From DTPS01 sp049591295 (lineage in GTDB: Bacteria > Acidobacteriota > UBA4820 > DSQY01): a stretch of 12,505 nt of DNA. A model generated the notes under the pieces. That model did no database searches, was not told the origin of the DNA, and saw nothing but the letters and a program-made list of their open reading frames with translations. The DNA is taken from assembly GCA_049591295.1 (NCBI GenBank), contig JBAWEQ010000128.1:1-12505 (forward strand), written 5' to 3'. Positions 11,102 through 12,505 of the stretch are shown here, piece by piece. The stretch's first letter is position 1; every line of letters starts with the position of its first letter. The position numbers and the translations under genes are program-made.

Positions 11102-11438
11102 GATCAGGCTTCGGCACATGCTGGATTCGGCCCGAGAGGCGCTTTCCTTTGCCGGAGGGCGAACGCGCGAAGACCTGAATCGCGACCGCATGTTGGCCCT
11201 GGCCCTCGTGAAGTGCATCGAGATCATCGGTGAGGCAGCCACCAAGGTCGGACCTGAAGCCAGGGCACTCTTGCCGGACATCCCATGGCCGGCCATCGTG
11301 ACCATGAGGCACCGCCTCATTCATGCCTATTACGACATGGACCTGGACCGCGTGTGGGACACCGTCACCGAAGACCTTCCGCCCCTCGTCGCCGCCCTGC
11401 AAGAGCTCCCCGCCGCCGGCAAGCACCCGGCGCCGTGA
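11055..11438 (+). CDS. hepT: HEPN-domain RNase toxin (HepT, DUF86)
   Basis: The protein has 127 residues if ATG 11055 is used. A TTG at 11085, with a 17-nt overlap with the MntA stop, is an attractive alternative because family homology begins around RKEDEIRLRHMLDSAREAL. Further blocks are NRDRMLALALVKCIEIIGEA (42-61), LPDIPWPAIVTMRHRLIHAY (73-92) with RX4HXY at Arg85, His90 and Tyr92, and DLDRVWDTVTEDLPPLVAAL. This is the DUF86 subtype with the RNxLIH-like motif. It appears intact. Its toxin function is inferred from motif and pairing. Confidence 0.92.
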   Translation: MTFFAKPRFSLRKEDEIRLRHMLDSAREALSFAGGRTREDLNRDRMLALALVKCIEIIGEAATKVGPEARALLPDIPWPAIVTMRHRLIHAYYDMDLDRVWDTVTEDLPPLVAALQELPAAGKHPAP

Positions 11439-11452
11439 GGGCGACCTCATAG

Positions 11453-11512
11453 GAGCGACCGCCTGTGGGAGGCGAAGCCCTTCGCCGATTCTTCGAGGCT
11501 TCTCATCCACCC
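11453..11512. repeat. GGCGAAGCCCTTCGCC repeat, copy 2
   Basis: The hairpin GGCGAAG-CC-CTTCGCC is followed by GATTCTTCGAGGCTTCTCAT and CCACCCGTA. It lies 15 bp past the HepT stop; the related copy at 12424-12484 occupies the matching place after the last pair. Confidence 0.72.
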
Positions 11513-11566
11513 GTACCGGCCGATGTTCACCTCGGCCGTGCGGCCGCAATAAATTGCGGCCGCTAC
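11513..11566. repeat. Double-hairpin palindromic cluster
   Basis: CGGCCGATG-TTCA-CCTCGGCCG (first stem with an inner mismatch) is followed by the perfect CGGCCGCAAT-AA-ATTGCGGCCG (11541-11562) and CTAC. It has the same order as 7687-7740. Confidence 0.78.
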
Positions 11567-11587
11567 GAAGGCCTGCTTGCAATCCTT

Positions 11588-11622
11588 CAATCTGCACTCT
11601 GGAATCTTCAATCTGCAATCTC
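11588..11622 (+). repeat. CAATCTK heptamer array, 5 units
   Basis: CAATCTG, CACTCTG, GAATCTT, CAATCTG, CAATCTC; identical variant order to 10563-10597. Confidence 0.82.
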
Positions 11623-11724
11623 CCTCCGGCCGCTACAAAGGCCAGCATTCACCCCTTTACTCTTTACTGTCTCCTTCGTCTCTCGGCAGCGCCCGGCAGG
11701 CAAAGGCTCCTGTCGGGGCGACCG

Positions 11725-11753
11725 TGGCTCGGGGAATGGGAAGGGGATATAGT
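11725..11753 (+). promoter_or_regulatory. Possible promoter of the last MntA gene
   Basis: TATAGT (11748-11753) is a good -10 box. The -35 position at 17-bp spacing is TGGCTC, which is weak. The previous pair also uses TATAGT. Confidence 0.35.
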
Positions 11754-11774
11754 TCACCTGGGGTGCATACGGCC

Positions 11775-12071
11775 ATGACGCGAGAGCATGTCCTTGAAAC
11801 GCTGCGCAAAGAGAAGGCGGGGCTGAGCCAGTTTGCCGTCAAGCGGCTGGCGGTGTTCGGTTCCGTCGCCCGCGGAGATATGAGAGAGGGGTCGGACGTG
11901 GACATCCTCGTTGAGTTCGAGCCCGGAGCGCACATCGGTCTCTTTGAGTTTGTCCGGCTTCGGCGCCACCTGTCCCATGCCTTAGGGCTGGAAGTCGATC
12001 TGGTTACGGTCGAAGCGTTGCGGCCCGAAATACGGGAAAGAGTTCTGAGCGAGAAGGTCGATGCCGCCTAG
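11775..12071 (+). CDS. mntA: MNT-domain nucleotidyltransferase antitoxin (MntA)
   Basis: The protein has 98 residues from ATG 11775. The MNT core LAVFGSVARGDMREGSDVDI has Gly29-Ser30, Asp41 and Asp43 and continues LVEFEPG. LGLEVDLVTVEALRPEIRER resembles the C-terminal part of the 9724 copy. No strong Shine-Dalgarno sequence is visible. It ends with TAG 12071, 11 nt inside the HepT frame that begins at ATG 12061, so the two were coupled. Its partner toxin is interrupted by an amber codon, so this antitoxin may now be an orphan or may act on another HepT. Catalytic residues are all retained. Confidence 0.92.
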   Translation: MTREHVLETLRKEKAGLSQFAVKRLAVFGSVARGDMREGSDVDILVEFEPGAHIGLFEFVRLRRHLSHALGLEVDLVTVEALRPEIRERVLSEKVDAA

Positions 12072-12405
12072 AGATTGGCGCATCCGCGTCAACGACATCC
12101 TGGCCGCCATCCGCGCGATAGCCGACTATACGCGCGGCATGGACTAGCAGGCATTTTCCGTCGATCGAAAGACCATTGATGCCGTCCTGCGCAACATCAC
12201 GGTGATCGGCGAGGCGGCGCCACGGATCCCCGATGAAGTGGCCGAGGCCCACCCAGAGATACCGTGGCGAGATATGCGAGACATGCGCAACGTGCTGGTC
12301 CACGAGTACTTTGGCGTGTCCACCCAGATCCTCTGGGAAACGGTTCAAGAGAACCTGGCTCCCCTTGTGCCGCTCCTGCGCTCGATCACCAAAGAAGGCC
12401 CTTGA
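12061..12405 (+). pseudogene. hepT: HepT (HEPN toxin, DUF86) interrupted by an in-frame TAG at codon 29
   Basis: Read from ATG 12061, which overlaps the MntA stop, the frame gives MPPRDWRIRVNDILAAIRAI and so on to GMD, then TAG (12145-12147). It continues in the same frame as QAFSVDRKTIDAVLRNITVI to a TGA at 12403-12405. Without the TAG it is a full-length HepT of 114 residues. The catalytic RX4HXY survives at Arg76, His81 and Tyr83 (MRNVLVHEYFG). The stop aligns with the Phe of GMTF in the 10014 copy. TAG ends gmd, the permease, the HI0074-like gene and this MntA, so it is an ordinary stop here. Restart at GTG 12202 would yield only a 67-residue C-terminal piece lacking helix 1. I call it a decayed toxin; a base error is the alternative. 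Confidence 0.85.
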
Positions 12406-12423
12406 TAGGCACGCGTCGTCGCA

Positions 12424-12505
12424 GTGTCGACCGTCTGTGGGAGGCGAGGCCCTTCGCCGACCCTTCGAAGCTCCTCATCCACCCGTAGCGGCCGATGTTC
12501 ACATC
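12424..12505. repeat. Related repeat (copy 3) and truncated GTAGCGGCCG cluster at the window end
   Basis: ACCGTCTGTGGGAGGCGAGG and CCCTTCGCC, then CTTCGAAGCTCCTCATCCAC, then GTAGCGGCCGATGTTCACATC running off the edge. It is the same order as after the previous HepT gene. Confidence 0.7.

Larger units (their letters stand above)
11439..11774. repeat. Repeat island between MntA-HepT pairs 2 and 3 (336 bp, no gene)
   Basis: It holds the GGCGAAGCCCTTCGCC repeat (11453-11512), a double palindrome (11513-11566), CAATCTK heptamers (11588-11622), two WACTCTT-like units (11658-11671) and a promoter-like region. No terminator with a T-run is seen. Confidence 0.8.

Noticed and set aside
274..12505. CRISPR array
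   Set aside because: Repeats are contiguous 7-mers or scattered palindromes of varied spacing. There are no direct repeats of 24-40 bp with unique equal-length spacers, and no cas genes.
2614..12505. Integron attC sites or cassette array
   Set aside because: The cassette-like look is suggestive, but the palindromes lack the attC core motifs (RYYYAAC and GTTRRRY with bulges) and no integrase is seen.
1..12505. tRNA or rRNA genes
   Set aside because: I found no T-loop GGTTCGAATC-type sequence in a cloverleaf context and no rRNA-like sequence.

Overview
This is a high-GC bacterial window in which every supportable gene lies on the + strand. No marker gene places it taxonomically. The very repeat-rich spacers and the mix of sugar-nucleotide enzymes with many MNT/HEPN pairs fit a large genome of an environmental, probably uncultured, bacterium; I cannot name the phylum from the sequence.

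Left and middle (1-9378): a surface-polysaccharide locus. After the C-terminal end of a possible nucleotidyltransferase-family protein come galE (UDP-glucose 4-epimerase), a second SDR epimerase of the UDP-GlcNAc/UDP-Glc 4-epimerase type, fcl (GDP-L-fucose synthase), gmd (GDP-mannose 4,6-dehydratase) and an ABC-2 polysaccharide-export permease. gmd and fcl together convert GDP-mannose to GDP-L-fucose, the epimerases supply UDP-Gal/UDP-GalNAc type donors, and the permease would export the lipid-linked glycan. No glycosyltransferase and no ABC ATPase is present. Two 23S-rRNA-IVP-like four-helix-bundle genes and one HI0073/HI0074-type MNT-HEPN pair sit between these genes.

Right (9676-12405): three successive MntA-HepT (MNT antitoxin / HEPN toxin) pairs, each with its own likely promoter. 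In the last pair the toxin is broken by an in-frame amber codon.

Between the genes lie long non-coding islands (2614-3330, 4402-4870, 7371-8544, 9379-9723, 10374-10795, 11439-11774), built from a small set of recurring modules. These are heptanucleotide tandem arrays of three related kinds (CAATCTK, WACTCTT/AAGAGTW and GGAGTSR), perfect CGGCCGCAAY palindromes, 67-bp and about 182-bp elements with shared inverted ends, and elements bounded by GTCATTCC and GGATGAC. The heptamer arrays are strand-polar: pyrimidine units precede starts and purine units follow stops, often touching the codon. This arrangement is the most unusual feature of the window.

Other points worth attention are a galE whose only sensibly placed start is AUC behind a perfect AGGAGG, heptamer-like units inside the second epimerase's coding sequence, and paired-base changes in the palindromes.
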